Positions 1 to 8,521 are shown, numbered from the stretch's first letter. The stretch: DNA of 41,218 bases from Bacillota bacterium (GCA_022360435.1 JAKSCU010000364.1:1-41218), one strand, 5' to 3'. A program made the numbers and translations. The notes: a model not told the origin generated them from the letters alone.

Positions 1-1
1 A

Positions 2-850
2 GGTTTCTTGCATGAAGACGAGGCGGCACAAAGAATAGCCCGGGCGGTGGCCGATAGTAATATCGCCTTCACCGAGCCCAAGGAAGGAAAAGTCAACCTG
101 GTTTCCACCACCCGGGGGTTGCTGAAAATCAACGCGGAGGCGGTTAACGAAATCAACAGTGTGGAGCAGGTAATGCTGGCTTCGCTGCACACCAACCAGG
201 TGGTGCAAAACAACATGGTGGTGGCCGGCACGAGGGTTATACCCCTGGTGATAGATGAAAAAATTATTCTGGATGTCGAAAACAGGTCGGCCCGGTTGGG
301 CCCCGTGGTGCAGGTAAAACCTCTGTCAGTTATGCGGGTGGGCATGGTTGTAACCGGCAGCGAGGTTTACAAAGGGCGTATCGAGGACAAATTCGGACCG
401 GTGGTCAAGGGAAAAATTGAAAATCTCGGCAGTTATGTTTTCAAAAAAATTAACGTCACCGACGATACCGGGATGATTGTCGACGCCATCCGGACATTGC
501 TGCTGGAAAAAGCCGACCTGATCGTCATCACCGGCGGCATGTCCGTAGATCCCGACGACCTTACCCCCGCCGGCGTTGTGGCCGCAGGCGGGCGTATTGT
601 ATCCTACGGCGCGCCCACCCTGCCGGGAGCCATGTTTATGATGGCTTATATCGGTGAAACGCCGGTCATGGGCTTGCCCGGCTGCGTCATGTTCGCCAAA
701 AGCACCGTTTTTGACCTGATCCTGCCGCGGGTTATGGCCGGAGAGACCGTCGAACGTCGCGACATAGTGGCCCTGGGGCATGGCGGTTTTTGCCTGTCAT
801 GCCCCACCTGCCGGTTCCCCGCCTGTTCTTTCGGTAAAACGTCGCTGTAG
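2..850 (+). CDS. Molybdopterin-binding protein (MoCF/MoeA-like domain), 5' truncated by window edge
   Basis: The reading frame is open to the first base of the window, so the gene starts upstream; a TTG at 8 is probably an internal leucine (GFLHEDEA). About residues 105-250 of the visible part form a MoaB/MogA/MoeA-type molybdopterin-binding fold. Visible motifs are VGMVVTGSEVYKGRIEDKFG, then DDTGMIVDAI, then the nucleotide/pterin-binding VITGGMSVDPDD, and MGLPGC. The extreme C-terminus carries a Cys cluster (CLSCPTCRFPAC) that could hold a metal or Fe-S centre. This family is found with molybdenum-enzyme genes in anaerobes; the exact step (chaperone or Mo insertion) is not clear. It is followed after 19 bp by a histidine phosphatase gene, probably in one operon. 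Confidence 0.85.
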   Translation, partial: GFLHEDEAAQRIARAVADSNIAFTEPKEGKVNLVSTTRGLLKINAEAVNEINSVEQVMLASLHTNQVVQNNMVVAGTRVIPLVIDEKIILDVENRSARLGPVVQVKPLSVMRVGMVVTGSEVYKGRIEDKFGPVVKGKIENLGSYVFKKINVTDDTGMIVDAIRTLLLEKADLIVITGGMSVDPDDLTPAGVVAAGGRIVSYGAPTLPGAMFMMAYIGETPVMGLPGCVMFAKSTVFDLILPRVMAGETVERRDIVALGHGGFCLSCPTCRFPACSFGKTSL

Positions 851-869
851 AACCGGTTAATTGCATATT

Positions 870-1487
870 ATGTCCAATGACACGAATATAAAAGAATTAT
901 ACCTGGCCCGGCACGGGGAGATTGCCACAGGCGGTGTCAAGCGGTTCATAGGCGGCATTGACCCGCCATTGAACGAGACCGGCCAAAAGCAGGCGGCTAT
1001 GCTGGGGGATTCACTTTCAGACGTGCGGTTCGACGCCGTTTTTTGCAGTCATTTGGCCAGATCCGTTTCCACCGCCCGGGTTGTCTGCCAAAAACAGAAA
1101 GTTTGGCCCATTGTAAACAGCCAATTGGGTGAAATTCATCTGGGGGTCTGGGAAGGCAAGTCCTTTGACCAAATCCGTTCCCTTTACCCGGCGGAATTTA
1201 ACCGGCGCGGGGCCGATATTGTCAATCACCGCCCTCCCGGCGGAGAAAGTTTTGCCCAATGCGCCGTCAGAGTTGTTGCCGCCCTGAACGACATCTTGAA
1301 CGGGCCGGTGGGCCGGGTGCTTATCATCGGCCACGCCGGCGTAAATCGGATTATTATCTGCCACCTGCTGGGTGTTCCCCTGGCCAACCTGTTTAAAATA
1401 CGGCAGGACTACGGGTGCCTGAATATTTTTGTTACGGACGGGTTCGGCCCGCAACTGGTAACATTAAACAAATGTTTGGACAAGTAA
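870..1487 (+). CDS. Histidine phosphatase family protein (phosphoglycerate mutase-like)
   Basis: Product of about 205 aa. The N-terminal catalytic motif LARHGE is followed by GGIDPPLNETGQKQA, typical of the branch that includes alpha-ribazole phosphatase (CobC) and small-molecule phosphatases. The second catalytic histidine lies in IIGHAGVNR. The RHG histidine would be the phospho-acceptor. Two starts are possible: TTG at 861 or ATG at 870; neither has a clear Shine-Dalgarno sequence, so translation is probably coupled to the molybdopterin gene just upstream. I prefer ATG. The substrate is unknown; the neighbour suggests a role linked to cofactor metabolism, but that is inference. It ends 5 bp before a strong terminator hairpin. 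Confidence 0.85.
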   Translation: MSNDTNIKELYLARHGEIATGGVKRFIGGIDPPLNETGQKQAAMLGDSLSDVRFDAVFCSHLARSVSTARVVCQKQKVWPIVNSQLGEIHLGVWEGKSFDQIRSLYPAEFNRRGADIVNHRPPGGESFAQCAVRVVAALNDILNGPVGRVLIIGHAGVNRIIICHLLGVPLANLFKIRQDYGCLNIFVTDGFGPQLVTLNKCLDK

Positions 1488-1492
1488 GGCGC

Positions 1493-1544
1493 AGCGTCAA
1501 AAAGCGCGTTCATTCACTCCCTGGAGCGTGCGCTTTTTGACGCT
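1493..1544. terminator. Intrinsic terminator hairpin, variant of the dispersed repeat
   Basis: AGCGTCAAAAAGCGC at 1493-1507 is perfectly complementary to GCGCTTTTTGACGCT at 1530-1544, with a 22-nt loop containing TTCATTCACTCCCTGGAG. It resembles the dispersed element found elsewhere in the window (A-run/GCGC stem, CATTC-containing loop) but has GAC where the others have GATAC. It lies 5 bp after the phosphatase stop and would terminate that operon. Confidence 0.7.
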
Positions 1545-1562
1545 CGTCAAGGTACACCTTCC

Positions 1563-1660
1563 AAAAGTATAAAAAAAGTGCACTCTTTTTTAGTTCCCTC
1601 TGCGTGCACTTTTTGATACTTTTTTCCTTTACCCTTGCCATATATATGGCAAGGTATATT
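1563..1660 (+). repeat. Dispersed two-hairpin repeat, copy 1 (complete)
   Basis: First hairpin: AAAAGTAT plus A-run plus GTGCAC at 1563-1583 pairs with GTGCACTTTTTGATACTTTT at 1604-1623; the loop contains TTTAGTTCCCTCTG. Second hairpin: a perfect 22-bp palindrome at 1633-1654 (CCTTGCCAT, ATAT centre, ATGGCAAGG), followed by TATA. The same two-part layout recurs near 24.5, 30.7, 38.6 and 41.0 kb, with a truncated form near 20.0 kb. There are no coding genes within it. Bidirectional terminator activity is plausible. Confidence 0.8.
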
Positions 1661-1857
1661 GTTCAAAAGTATAAAAAATTACTCCGAGTCCACACGCCTA
1701 AAACAAATGTCATGGGGTGTGAACCGACAGGGCGGGCAGGGAAACCGGCACGCCTCCCATTATTGGAAAGGAGTGAGCCAACAAGTGTTTACAGCGGTTT
1801 GCCATTTCCCGCAGCCGGTTGCCTGGAAAATTGTCGGGGTTGGGGGAGGTGGTTTGG

Positions 1858-2286
1858 TTGACAAAGCCGACAGGCAATTTTCTGGTCTCTTTCAAACCCG
1901 GCGTGGTCACCGGAATATATAACGAAAGTGAGACAAAGCTTCGTAATTTGTGCGCCAAATTCAGCGGATTTGACTGTAAGGTTTTTGATGCTTACCAGAT
2001 GTATGCCAAATTTGCCGACGATGGTCTTCTGGTCAGGGTGGAACAGAGAAATACTTTTGGCTTTGGCGCTGTCTACTTTTTTTATCCCGCGGCGGAAAAC
2101 GAAAATGAAATAAGAAAAAAAATTGTTAACAGCATTTTGTATGAAATCAAAGATAATCCCAAAACAATTACCAACGGTTATATTGTCTTATGTGACGACA
2201 AGGGAAATTTTAAGCTTGTTTGCTCCAAAAAAAGAACCAAGGCTTCACGCTACACGGTACCTGGAACACAAAAAGCGGAAGATTAA
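1858..2286 (+). CDS. Hypothetical protein, 142 aa
   Basis: I do not recognise this protein. The chosen start is TTG at 1858 because GGGGGAGGTGG lies just upstream with about 8 nt spacing; a longer open frame reaching back to 1819 lacks such a site. The product begins MTKPTGNFLVSFKPGVVTGIY and is a soluble, mixed alpha/beta-looking protein with no signal peptide or membrane segment. It ends in a basic stretch (SKKRTKASRY). There is no operon partner: a repeat cluster lies upstream and the convergent hflX gene ends 44 bp downstream. Base composition is more AT-rich than the flanking genes, so transfer is possible. Confidence 0.6.
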   Translation: MTKPTGNFLVSFKPGVVTGIYNESETKLRNLCAKFSGFDCKVFDAYQMYAKFADDGLLVRVEQRNTFGFGAVYFFYPAAENENEIRKKIVNSILYEIKDNPKTITNGYIVLCDDKGNFKLVCSKKRTKASRYTVPGTQKAED

Positions 2287-2329
2287 CCCTCATTCAGGAC
2301 ACACCATATAAATCAAACCGTTGCACGTA

Positions 2330-3595
2330 TTATTCTCGCAACCTGGCGCGAACCCGGCGCGCCCAAACCGCACCCAGTTCGGTGGTCACCTCCACCCCTT
2401 CCGGGCCGTGTTTTTCTTCCAACACCCGGCCGTTTTCATAGATCAACGGCAGCACGGCGCTCCTGTTGTAGGGCACAAAGAAAGTTTCCGTGACCCGGCC
2501 GGCGGCCAGTAACCCGGACAACCGTTGCAGCATTTGGCTCAGACCTGCTCCGTTCAGCGCCGACACCGCCACCTCCCCGGGAAGATTAGGCGGCGGCAAT
2601 ACGTTGTTCGTGTCGTCCAACCGGTCCACCTTGTTAAAAACCGTCAGGCGCGGTTTGCCTCCGGCTTCCAGGGATTTTAACACCTCTTCCACGGCTCGCA
2701 TCTGCTCTTTCATCCGGGGGTGGGAAGCGTCCACAACATGTACGATTAAGTCGGCCTCCGCCACTTCCTCCAGAGTGGCCCGGAAAGCCGCCACCAGGTG
2801 GTGGGGCAGGTTGCGGATAAAGCCGACGGTGTCGGTGAGCAGCGCGGTATCCCCGCTGGGCAGATCAACTCGCCTAGTGGTGGGGTCCAGGGTGGCAAAC
2901 AATTTGTCCTCGGCCAAAACGCCGGCCCCGGTGAGTTTATTCAGCAACGTGGACTTGCCGGCGTTGGTGTAGCCCACCAGGACGGCCAGCGGGAAAGGCA
3001 CGGTTTGCCGTCCCCGGCGCAGCAGTGTCCTGTGCCGACGCACTTCCTCAATCTCCTTTTGCAAATCCGCAATCCGTTTCCTGATCCGCCGGCGATCCAC
3101 CTCCAGCCTGGTTTCACCCGGCCCGCGAGTGCCGATACCGCCGCCCAGGCGGGAAAGCTGGGTGCCCAGGCCGGTAAGGCGGGGCAGCAGGTACTGTAGC
3201 TGGGCCAGTTCCACCTGCAGTTTGCCCTCCCGGGTACCGGCCCGGCGGGCGAATATATCCAGGTTTAGCTGGGTGCGGTCCACCACCCGGACGCCGACAG
3301 CCTCCTCCAGGTTCCGCTGCTGGGCGGGCTGCAGTTCGCGATCCACAATCAACAAGTCCGCTCCCCGGGAACCGGCCAATTCGGCCAGCTCCCGCACCCT
3401 GCCCCGCCCCAGGTAGGTGGCGGAGTCGGGACGCCGGCGGCGCTGCACGTTGCTGTCCACCACCTCGGCGCCGGCGGTTTCAGCCAAACCGGCCAGTTCA
3501 AGCAAGGACTCTTCAACATCCTCGCTTTCCATTGCCGGCAGCTCCAGGGCCGTCAATATCACCTTCTCTTTACTATCATCTTTGATTTGGTGCAA
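2330..3595 (-). CDS. hflX: GTPase HflX
   Basis: 421 aa, the usual length. The N-terminal HflX domain has the conserved GRGRVREL and a glycine-rich loop (GGGIGTRGPGE, about residues 151-161), then a coiled-coil linker with many Arg/Glu, then a G domain: G1 GYTNAGKST at 208-216, G3 DTVGFI from 255, G4 NKVD at 321-324. HflX binds the 50S subunit and splits stalled or hibernating 70S ribosomes using GTP. The start is TTG at 3595, supported by a GGAGGA site 7 nt upstream; no ATG fits. It is transcribed divergently from the L,D-transpeptidase gene. Confidence 0.97.
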   Translation of the reverse strand: MHQIKDDSKEKVILTALELPAMESEDVEESLLELAGLAETAGAEVVDSNVQRRRRPDSATYLGRGRVRELAELAGSRGADLLIVDRELQPAQQRNLEEAVGVRVVDRTQLNLDIFARRAGTREGKLQVELAQLQYLLPRLTGLGTQLSRLGGGIGTRGPGETRLEVDRRRIRKRIADLQKEIEEVRRHRTLLRRGRQTVPFPLAVLVGYTNAGKSTLLNKLTGAGVLAEDKLFATLDPTTRRVDLPSGDTALLTDTVGFIRNLPHHLVAAFRATLEEVAEADLIVHVVDASHPRMKEQMRAVEEVLKSLEAGGKPRLTVFNKVDRLDDTNNVLPPPNLPGEVAVSALNGAGLSQMLQRLSGLLAAGRVTETFFVPYNRSAVLPLIYENGRVLEEKHGPEGVEVTTELGAVWARRVRARLRE

Positions 3596-3658
3596 AGCGT
3601 TTCCTCCAAAATATTTTTATTGAACTTTAAATTACCACATGTCCGCCCGGTCATCAAA

Positions 3659-3686
3659 TTGAACTCCCGCCCGTAATATATATAAA
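3659..3686 (+). promoter_or_regulatory. Candidate sigma-A promoter for the L,D-transpeptidase gene
   Basis: TTGAAC at 3659-3664 and TATAAA at 3681-3686 are separated by 16 bp. The predicted transcript would start about 10 nt before the GGGAGGT ribosome binding site, giving a very short leader, so this is only a candidate. Confidence 0.35.
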
Positions 3687-3708
3687 TTGAATTCCGGGAG
3701 GTCCGCGG

Positions 3709-4659
3709 GTGGGCAAGAGTTTGGCGGTATTACTGTTTAGTGTTATTATTTTTTTGTTCCAGGCCGGCGCGGCCCTGGCCGAGCCTCAAATCAAAATTAA
3801 TAAGACAACCAACCAATTACAATTCCAGCGGGACGGCACAATCATCAAAACATTTCCCGTAGCCACCGGAAAGCTTCCCTCTTACACCCCCGAAGGAACC
3901 TTCACCGTGGTGACAAAACTGGTCAACCCCTATTACTCCAAACTTGGCATCCCGGGCGGCAGCCCCCAAAACCCGCTGGGGGCGCGCTGGCTGGGGCTGG
4001 ACATCGGCGGCGGCGGAATATACGGCATCCACGGCACCAACAACCCCGCGTCTATCGGCACTTATGCCTCGGCGGGGTGTATCCGTATGTACAATAAAGA
4101 CGTTATCTGGTTGTACGACCACACATCACCGGGCACCCTGGTGAGAATTATCAGCACCCCGGCGGCACCCCAAGCCGCACCCCAAACGCGGCCGGTGGTA
4201 ATAGCGGCTGAAGGGCGCCGGGTGACCGTCGATACACCCGGTTTGAGCGACGGCGACTATTCGCCCCTGCTGCCGCTGCGCACCGTGTTTGAACTATTGG
4301 GGTATACCGTCCGGTGGGACGGCGCCGCTTCCTCGGTCCACCTGTCAAGCAACGCCAAAAAAATATCCGTCTCCTGCGCCGACGGAATGGTAACAACAGC
4401 CAACAGGGCATTCAAGCTCGCCGGCATAACAACGGTCCCGGGCGCCGTCCACGGGCCGCTTTCCCTCTGGCGGCATATGCTGCCTGCACATCAAATAAGC
4501 TGGGACCCTGTAACCGGTGTCGTTACCTTTATTCGGCAAACCGGTGCAGCCCCGCTTCCCGGGCCGACTTCACCGCCTCCCGGCACTCCCGACCGGTCAC
4601 CCGGCGGCTCAGTTCCGGGTGTTTTAAAGCCCGGTGGGCCGGGTGATACTGGGCCATAA
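3709..4659 (+). CDS. Secreted L,D-transpeptidase (YkuD) with C-terminal copper amine oxidase-like domain
   Basis: 316 aa. Residues 1-24 are a signal peptide (hydrophobic core, ALA cleavage site). Residues 26-150 are a YkuD domain with the catalytic signature: H108 in GIHGTNNPASIGTY and C124/R126 in SAGCIRM. Such enzymes make or cross-link 3-3 peptide bonds in peptidoglycan, outside the membrane. A Pro-rich linker leads to a copper amine oxidase N-terminal-like domain (about 162-275; PLLPLRTVFELLGYTVRWDG), common in clostridial exported proteins and probably wall-binding. The start is GTG at 3709 with GGGAGG 6-7 nt upstream. The last 40 or so residues are Pro/Gly-rich and are encoded where the gene overlaps the opposite-strand radical SAM gene by 131 bp. 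Confidence 0.93.
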   Translation: MGKSLAVLLFSVIIFLFQAGAALAEPQIKINKTTNQLQFQRDGTIIKTFPVATGKLPSYTPEGTFTVVTKLVNPYYSKLGIPGGSPQNPLGARWLGLDIGGGGIYGIHGTNNPASIGTYASAGCIRMYNKDVIWLYDHTSPGTLVRIISTPAAPQAAPQTRPVVIAAEGRRVTVDTPGLSDGDYSPLLPLRTVFELLGYTVRWDGAASSVHLSSNAKKISVSCADGMVTTANRAFKLAGITTVPGAVHGPLSLWRHMLPAHQISWDPVTGVVTFIRQTGAAPLPGPTSPPPGTPDRSPGGSVPGVLKPGGPGDTGP

Positions 4660-5422
4660 CATTGACAAAGGTGTCCGGTGATACTTCCTCGGCCAGAAAA
4701 CGCATCACTTCAGCGGTACCGGCCAGCCCGCCGGGCATTACCAGATGGCGGACCAGCAGGCCCCGCACCGCCAGCCCCCGGTCATCCAATTGCAAATCTC
4801 CCACCTGCCGGTGCATTTCCCTTACCGCCGGGCGCACCGCCGAAAAATAGCGGGGCGCGCCGGTGTAATTTGCGGCGGTTTGGTCGGCGCCGAATTTAAT
4901 ATCCGGCATGTAAATATCCACCAGCCCCTCCAACAACCGCAACATTGGCACGGCGTCGTAACCGCCGGTGTTGTACACGATGGGAACCCGCAGCCCGCCC
5001 TCCAGGGCCGGTGCCAGAGCTTGCAAAATCTGCGGCACATAATGGCTGGGAGATACCAGGTTGACATTGTGACAACCCAGGCGCTGCATTTCAAGCATAA
5101 TCCCCGCCAGTTCCCCGGCTGACACCTCTTCACCTTCCCCGCCGTGGCTTATTTCGTAATTTTGGCAAAACTCACAAGCCAGGTTGCAGTAACCAAAAAA
5201 GATGGTACCCGAGCCCCGGATGCCGGTCAATACCCTCTCCTCTCCGGTATGCCTGCCGTAGCTGCTAATCACGGCCCGCCCCCCGGCCCGGCAGAAACCG
5301 GTCTCCCCCGCCAACCGGTTCACGCCGCAACCGTGCGGGCATATGGCGCACTTCCCCAGCATGTCCCGGGCCTTTTCGGCCCGCCGGTTTATTTCGTCCC
5401 TGTTCAGCTCCTGAAACGGCAT
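4529..5422 (-). CDS. PflX-like radical SAM protein (COG1313 type)
   Basis: 297 aa from ATG at 5422, which has GGGTGGTG upstream; ATG at 5440 is an alternative and would leave room for the divergent degS start. The radical SAM cluster motif is C79-x3-C83-x2-C86 (CNLACEFC). An N-terminal Cys set (C25, C28, C32, C44 in KCAICPHGCGVN...GFC) suggests an extra metal site. The rest is a TIM-barrel with GGYD and DIYMPDIKF motifs. Proteins of this type resemble pyruvate formate-lyase activases, but their target is unknown. The 3' end overlaps the convergent L,D-transpeptidase gene by 131 bp; both C-termini look intact for their families here (RRVTGREC...LHRFAE). Confidence 0.9.
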   Translation of the reverse strand: MPFQELNRDEINRRAEKARDMLGKCAICPHGCGVNRLAGETGFCRAGGRAVISSYGRHTGEERVLTGIRGSGTIFFGYCNLACEFCQNYEISHGGEGEEVSAGELAGIMLEMQRLGCHNVNLVSPSHYVPQILQALAPALEGGLRVPIVYNTGGYDAVPMLRLLEGLVDIYMPDIKFGADQTAANYTGAPRYFSAVRPAVREMHRQVGDLQLDDRGLAVRGLLVRHLVMPGGLAGTAEVMRFLAEEVSPDTFVNVMAQYHPAHRALKHPELSRRVTGRECREAVKSAREAGLHRFAE

Positions 5423-5544
5423 ATTTACACCACCCGACATAAATGTCCATACCTTCCAACAGGAAACTTTTTTAGACAGCCTTTGCAGGAAAACCGCCTG
5501 CCGGAGCGAATTACTAAGCATCCGGCCGGTGGCAGGTGACAGCA

Positions 5545-6675
5545 ATGATTGACGCGATAATGTTGGATAAAATTATTAACGAAATAATCTACCATATTGA
5601 GAAATCTCAGGAACAAATTTATACCATTGTAGAAAATACGCAAAAGGAACACAAGAAAATTCAAACCGAACTTGACGATATAAAAAAGTCGGTAACCCAC
5701 GTGATTCAGCAGGTCGACAGATTAAGCATCAGGGAGAAAAAGGCGCGCACTCAACTGGCCAAGGTCAGCAGGGAATTCAACCGCTATTCTGAAGATGATA
5801 TCAAGAAAGCTTACGAAAAGGCCCAAAAACTGCAGTTGGAACTGGCCACCCTGCGGGGCCGGGAACAATTGCTGAGGTACAAACGGGACAGTCTGGAACA
5901 AAGCCTGCGCAACATGCAAGACATGCTGGAAAAGGCTGAGAACATGATGTCCCACCTGGGAGTGGTATTAAAATATCTTGGCAATAACATGGAGGAATTA
6001 TTTTCAAAACTAAAGGAAATCAAACAAATTCACCAAATGGGTATTAGTATTATAAAGGCCCAGGAAGAAGAACGCAAGCGGGTGGCCCGGGAGATCCATG
6101 ACGGCCCGGCTCAGTTGCTGGCCAACATCGTCATACGGACCGAATATATAATTAAACTGATGGTAGTGCAGCCTGAAGACGTCAAGAATGAACTGACCGG
6201 GCTGCGGGAACTGGTCAGGCAGAGCCTGCAGGATGTGCGCAAGATTATATTCGACCTGAGACCCATGGTATTGGATGACCTGGGGCTGAAGCCGGCGCTG
6301 CACCGCTATGTGGAAGATTACAAAAAACACTACAAAATAAACGCGGAGTTTGTTTTTTCCGGTAAACATGAGCGGTTGTCCCCCCCGGTGGAGGTGGCTT
6401 TGTTCCGCATCATCCAGGAAGCTTTAAACAATGCGCAAAAACACTCGGAAGCAGAGCATGTCCTGGTTGAAATGGAGCAGTTAAGCAACAGGATCGTCGT
6501 TTTAATCAAGGACAACGGCAGGGGGTTTAATCCCGAAACCATAGAAAAGACCAAAAGCCGCAAATGTTACGGTTTGATTAATATGCGCGAACGGGCCCAA
6601 ATACTGCACGGGGAATTCAATATTGTCAGCACGCCCGGCAAGGGTACGGTGATTGCCATCGTTGTTCCAACCTAA
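5545..6675 (+). CDS. degS: Sensor histidine kinase, DegS-like (NarL family)
   Basis: 376 aa from ATG at 5545 (AGGTGA site 5 nt upstream); GTG at 5536 would add three residues. It has no membrane segments, so it is cytoplasmic like Bacillus DegS. Residues about 15-165 are a long coiled coil sensor region. The HisKA_3 phospho-acceptor is H185 in EEERKRVAREIHDGPAQ, followed by FDLRPMVLDDLGL and a HATPase_c domain with N-box EALNNAQKHS, DNGRGF and GLINMRERA. It is followed after 29 bp by the degU-like response regulator and would phosphorylate it. The signal is not evident. Confidence 0.95.
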   Translation: MIDAIMLDKIINEIIYHIEKSQEQIYTIVENTQKEHKKIQTELDDIKKSVTHVIQQVDRLSIREKKARTQLAKVSREFNRYSEDDIKKAYEKAQKLQLELATLRGREQLLRYKRDSLEQSLRNMQDMLEKAENMMSHLGVVLKYLGNNMEELFSKLKEIKQIHQMGISIIKAQEEERKRVAREIHDGPAQLLANIVIRTEYIIKLMVVQPEDVKNELTGLRELVRQSLQDVRKIIFDLRPMVLDDLGLKPALHRYVEDYKKHYKINAEFVFSGKHERLSPPVEVALFRIIQEALNNAQKHSEAEHVLVEMEQLSNRIVVLIKDNGRGFNPETIEKTKSRKCYGLINMRERAQILHGEFNIVSTPGKGTVIAIVVPT

Positions 6676-6704
6676 CCCTTTCCGGAGATAGGAGGGATTA
6701 CTGG

Positions 6705-7358
6705 TTGGATAAACTGATTTCGGTGCTCATCGTGGACGACCATGCCCTCGTCAGGGAAGGTATCAGGAAAATATTATCACTGGAACCCAAATTCGATATC
6801 CTGCCGGAAGCGGGCGGCGGAAACCAGGCTGTGGATCTGTGCCGGAAACTAAAACCCGACATTGTTTTGTTGGATATCAACCTGCCCGATATTACGGGCA
6901 TAGAGGTATGCAAGATAATAAAAGAAGAATGCCCGGAAACCGCCGTTGTCGCTCTGACCATCCACGATCAGGAAGAATATATAATTGAAATGATTCGCAA
7001 CGGCATTGCGGCCTACCTGCTTAAGGATGTCAGCCCGGATCAATTAATCAGCACCATTTTGCAAGTGGCCGAAGGCAAATCTTTTATTTCCCCGTCCTTG
7101 ACGGACAAAATTTTCAAGCAAATCAACAGATTATCCGCCAAGCCCTCGGATAACAAACCCTTGGGCTTAACCGACAGGGAAATGGAAGTGCTGTGCCTGG
7201 TGGCCAACGGCGACTCCAACCGGACCATCGCCAACAAGCTCTTTATCAGCGAAAAAACGGTAAAAAACCACCTAACCAACATTTTTCAAAAACTGAACGT
7301 TGCCGACCGCACTCAGGCGGCGCTTTGGGCCATCAAGGAAAAAATCGTAGACATATAA
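6705..7358 (+). CDS. degU: Response regulator, DegU-like (NarL/FixJ family)
   Basis: 217 aa. The start is TTG at 6705 with GGAGGG 8 nt upstream. The receiver domain has acidic pocket D11/D12 and phospho-acceptor D57 (VVLLDINLPD); switch residues fall in ALTIHDQ and the conserved Lys in LLKDVSPD. The C-terminal LuxR-type helix-turn-helix is about residues 150-212 (LTDREMEVLCLVANGDSNRTIA, then SEKTVKNHLTNIFQKL). It is the partner of the kinase just upstream. In relatives this pair controls post-exponential functions such as motility and exoenzymes; its targets here are unknown. Confidence 0.95.
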   Translation: MDKLISVLIVDDHALVREGIRKILSLEPKFDILPEAGGGNQAVDLCRKLKPDIVLLDINLPDITGIEVCKIIKEECPETAVVALTIHDQEEYIIEMIRNGIAAYLLKDVSPDQLISTILQVAEGKSFISPSLTDKIFKQINRLSAKPSDNKPLGLTDREMEVLCLVANGDSNRTIANKLFISEKTVKNHLTNIFQKLNVADRTQAALWAIKEKIVDI

Positions 7359-7386
7359 AAACCCTTCCCTTATCGGAGAGGGTTTT
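7358..7386. terminator. Bidirectional terminator between degU and ychF
   Basis: AAAACCCTTCC and GGAGAGGGTTTT form an imperfect stem with a short loop and A/T runs on both sides. It lies directly after degU and 44 bp past the end of the convergent ychF gene, so it can serve both. Confidence 0.7.
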
Positions 7387-7429
7387 GCATTTTCAGGAAA
7401 TATATTACCAAGGCCATGAGACCGGAAAA

Positions 7430-8521
7430 CTACACGTTAAACCGAACATTCAGTATGTCCCCGTCCTTGACAACGTAGTCTTTGCCCTCCAACCGGGCCC
7501 ACCCTTTTTCCTTGACCTTGTTCATGTTGCCCGTCTCCGCCAAATCGGCGTAAGTCACCACCTCAGCCCGGATAAACCCGCGCTCCAGGTCGGAGTGGAT
7601 CTTGCCGGCGGCGCTCCTGGCGTCCAGCCCGGCGGGGATGGTCCAGGCCCGCACCTCGTCCTCACCCACGGTAAAGAAAGAAAGCAGCCCCAGCGTGTCG
7701 TAAGCCGCCCGGGCCAGCCGGTCGATGCCGGATTGGGCCAGGCCCAGATCTTCCATGAACTCCTTACGGTCTTCAGCGGGCAGGCAACTGATTTCCATTT
7801 CACTTTGCCCGCACACCTCAAGCAGCATAATCCCTTTGCGGCCGGCAAAATCCCGCACCTGCTCCCTCCCGGGGTAAACGCCGGACCTGAGTTGGTCCTC
7901 GTCAATATTGATCACCAGGATCACGGGCTTGTCGGTGAGGAAGCTGTAATTAACCAGCAGTGCCCTCTCGTCTTCCGTAAGCTCGGAACCGTGCACGGTG
8001 ACCTCGTTTTCCAACGCCGCCAGGCAATTACGCAGCACGGCCAGTTCCTCGGCCTGCTCTTTTTTTATTTTTTTACCTTCCTCAATGCGCATAATCCGTT
8101 TTTCCACCAGGTCGATATCCGCCAACAACAATTCAAGGTGGATGGTCTCCAGGTCCCGCACCGGATCCACGCTGCCGTCCACATGGGGCACGTCGGGGTT
8201 GCTGAAAGCCCGTACCACGTGCACCAGCAAATCGGCGTTGCGAATGCCGTCCAGAAAGCGGTTGCCAACCCCCTTGCCTTCGCTGGCCCCGCGCACCAGG
8301 CCGGGCACGTCGCTGAACTGGATCCGGGCGCAGGTGGTTTTCCGAGGTTTGTACAGCCCGGACAAAAAATCGACTCTAGGATCAGGTACACTGGCCATGG
8401 CCGTGTTGGTGTCGGTTTTACCCGTCAAGTAATTGGATGTCTCCTGCCGGGAACCGGTTACCAGGTTGAAAAAGGTGGTCTTACCCACCATAGGCAGGCC
8501 TATGACAGCAGAAACTAACAT
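7430..8521 (-). CDS. ychF: YchF/OLA1-type GTPase/ATPase
   Basis: 363 aa from ATG at 8521 with AAGGGGTG 5 nt upstream; a GTG at 8530 would add three residues. P-loop GLPMVGKTT near the N-terminus, G3 DVPGLVRGAS, and a G4 of the NxxE kind (NIDE), which in this family favours ATP over GTP. A coiled-coil insert (LLLADIDLVEKRI) and a C-terminal TGS domain (DGDILNVRFNV end) complete the layout. The family acts with ribosomes and in stress responses. The P-loop is slightly unusual (M for N in GLPNVGKS, T for S), as is the N-terminus. It stands alone, convergent to degU. Confidence 0.93.
   Translation of the reverse strand: MLVSAVIGLPMVGKTTFFNLVTGSRQETSNYLTGKTDTNTAMASVPDPRVDFLSGLYKPRKTTCARIQFSDVPGLVRGASEGKGVGNRFLDGIRNADLLVHVVRAFSNPDVPHVDGSVDPVRDLETIHLELLLADIDLVEKRIMRIEEGKKIKKEQAEELAVLRNCLAALENEVTVHGSELTEDERALLVNYSFLTDKPVILVINIDEDQLRSGVYPGREQVRDFAGRKGIMLLEVCGQSEMEISCLPAEDRKEFMEDLGLAQSGIDRLARAAYDTLGLLSFFTVGEDEVRAWTIPAGLDARSAAGKIHSDLERGFIRAEVVTYADLAETGNMNKVKEKGWARLEGKDYVVKDGDILNVRFNV

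Larger units (their letters stand above)
1488..1857. other. Intergenic region with two stacked palindromic elements
   Basis: About 370 bp without a credible gene. It contains a 15-bp-stem hairpin (1493-1544), a full copy of the two-hairpin repeat (about 1563-1660), and a partial repeat start (AAAAGTATAAAAAATT near 1664-1680). The remaining 180 bp before the next gene shows nothing beyond its ribosome binding site at about 1846. Confidence 0.6.

Noticed and set aside
326-781. Long minus-strand reading frame inside the molybdopterin-binding gene
   Set aside because: It lies wholly inside a well supported gene, has no ribosome binding site and His/Gly-rich composition typical of antisense frames.
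1490-1660. Possible CRISPR-like or tandem repeat array from the stacked palindromes
   Set aside because: There are only two units of different sequence and no regular spacers; they fit a terminator plus one dispersed repeat copy.
7193-8518. 441-codon plus-strand frame opposite ychF
   Set aside because: It is antisense to the clearly conserved YchF gene, begins inside degU and has no domain logic.
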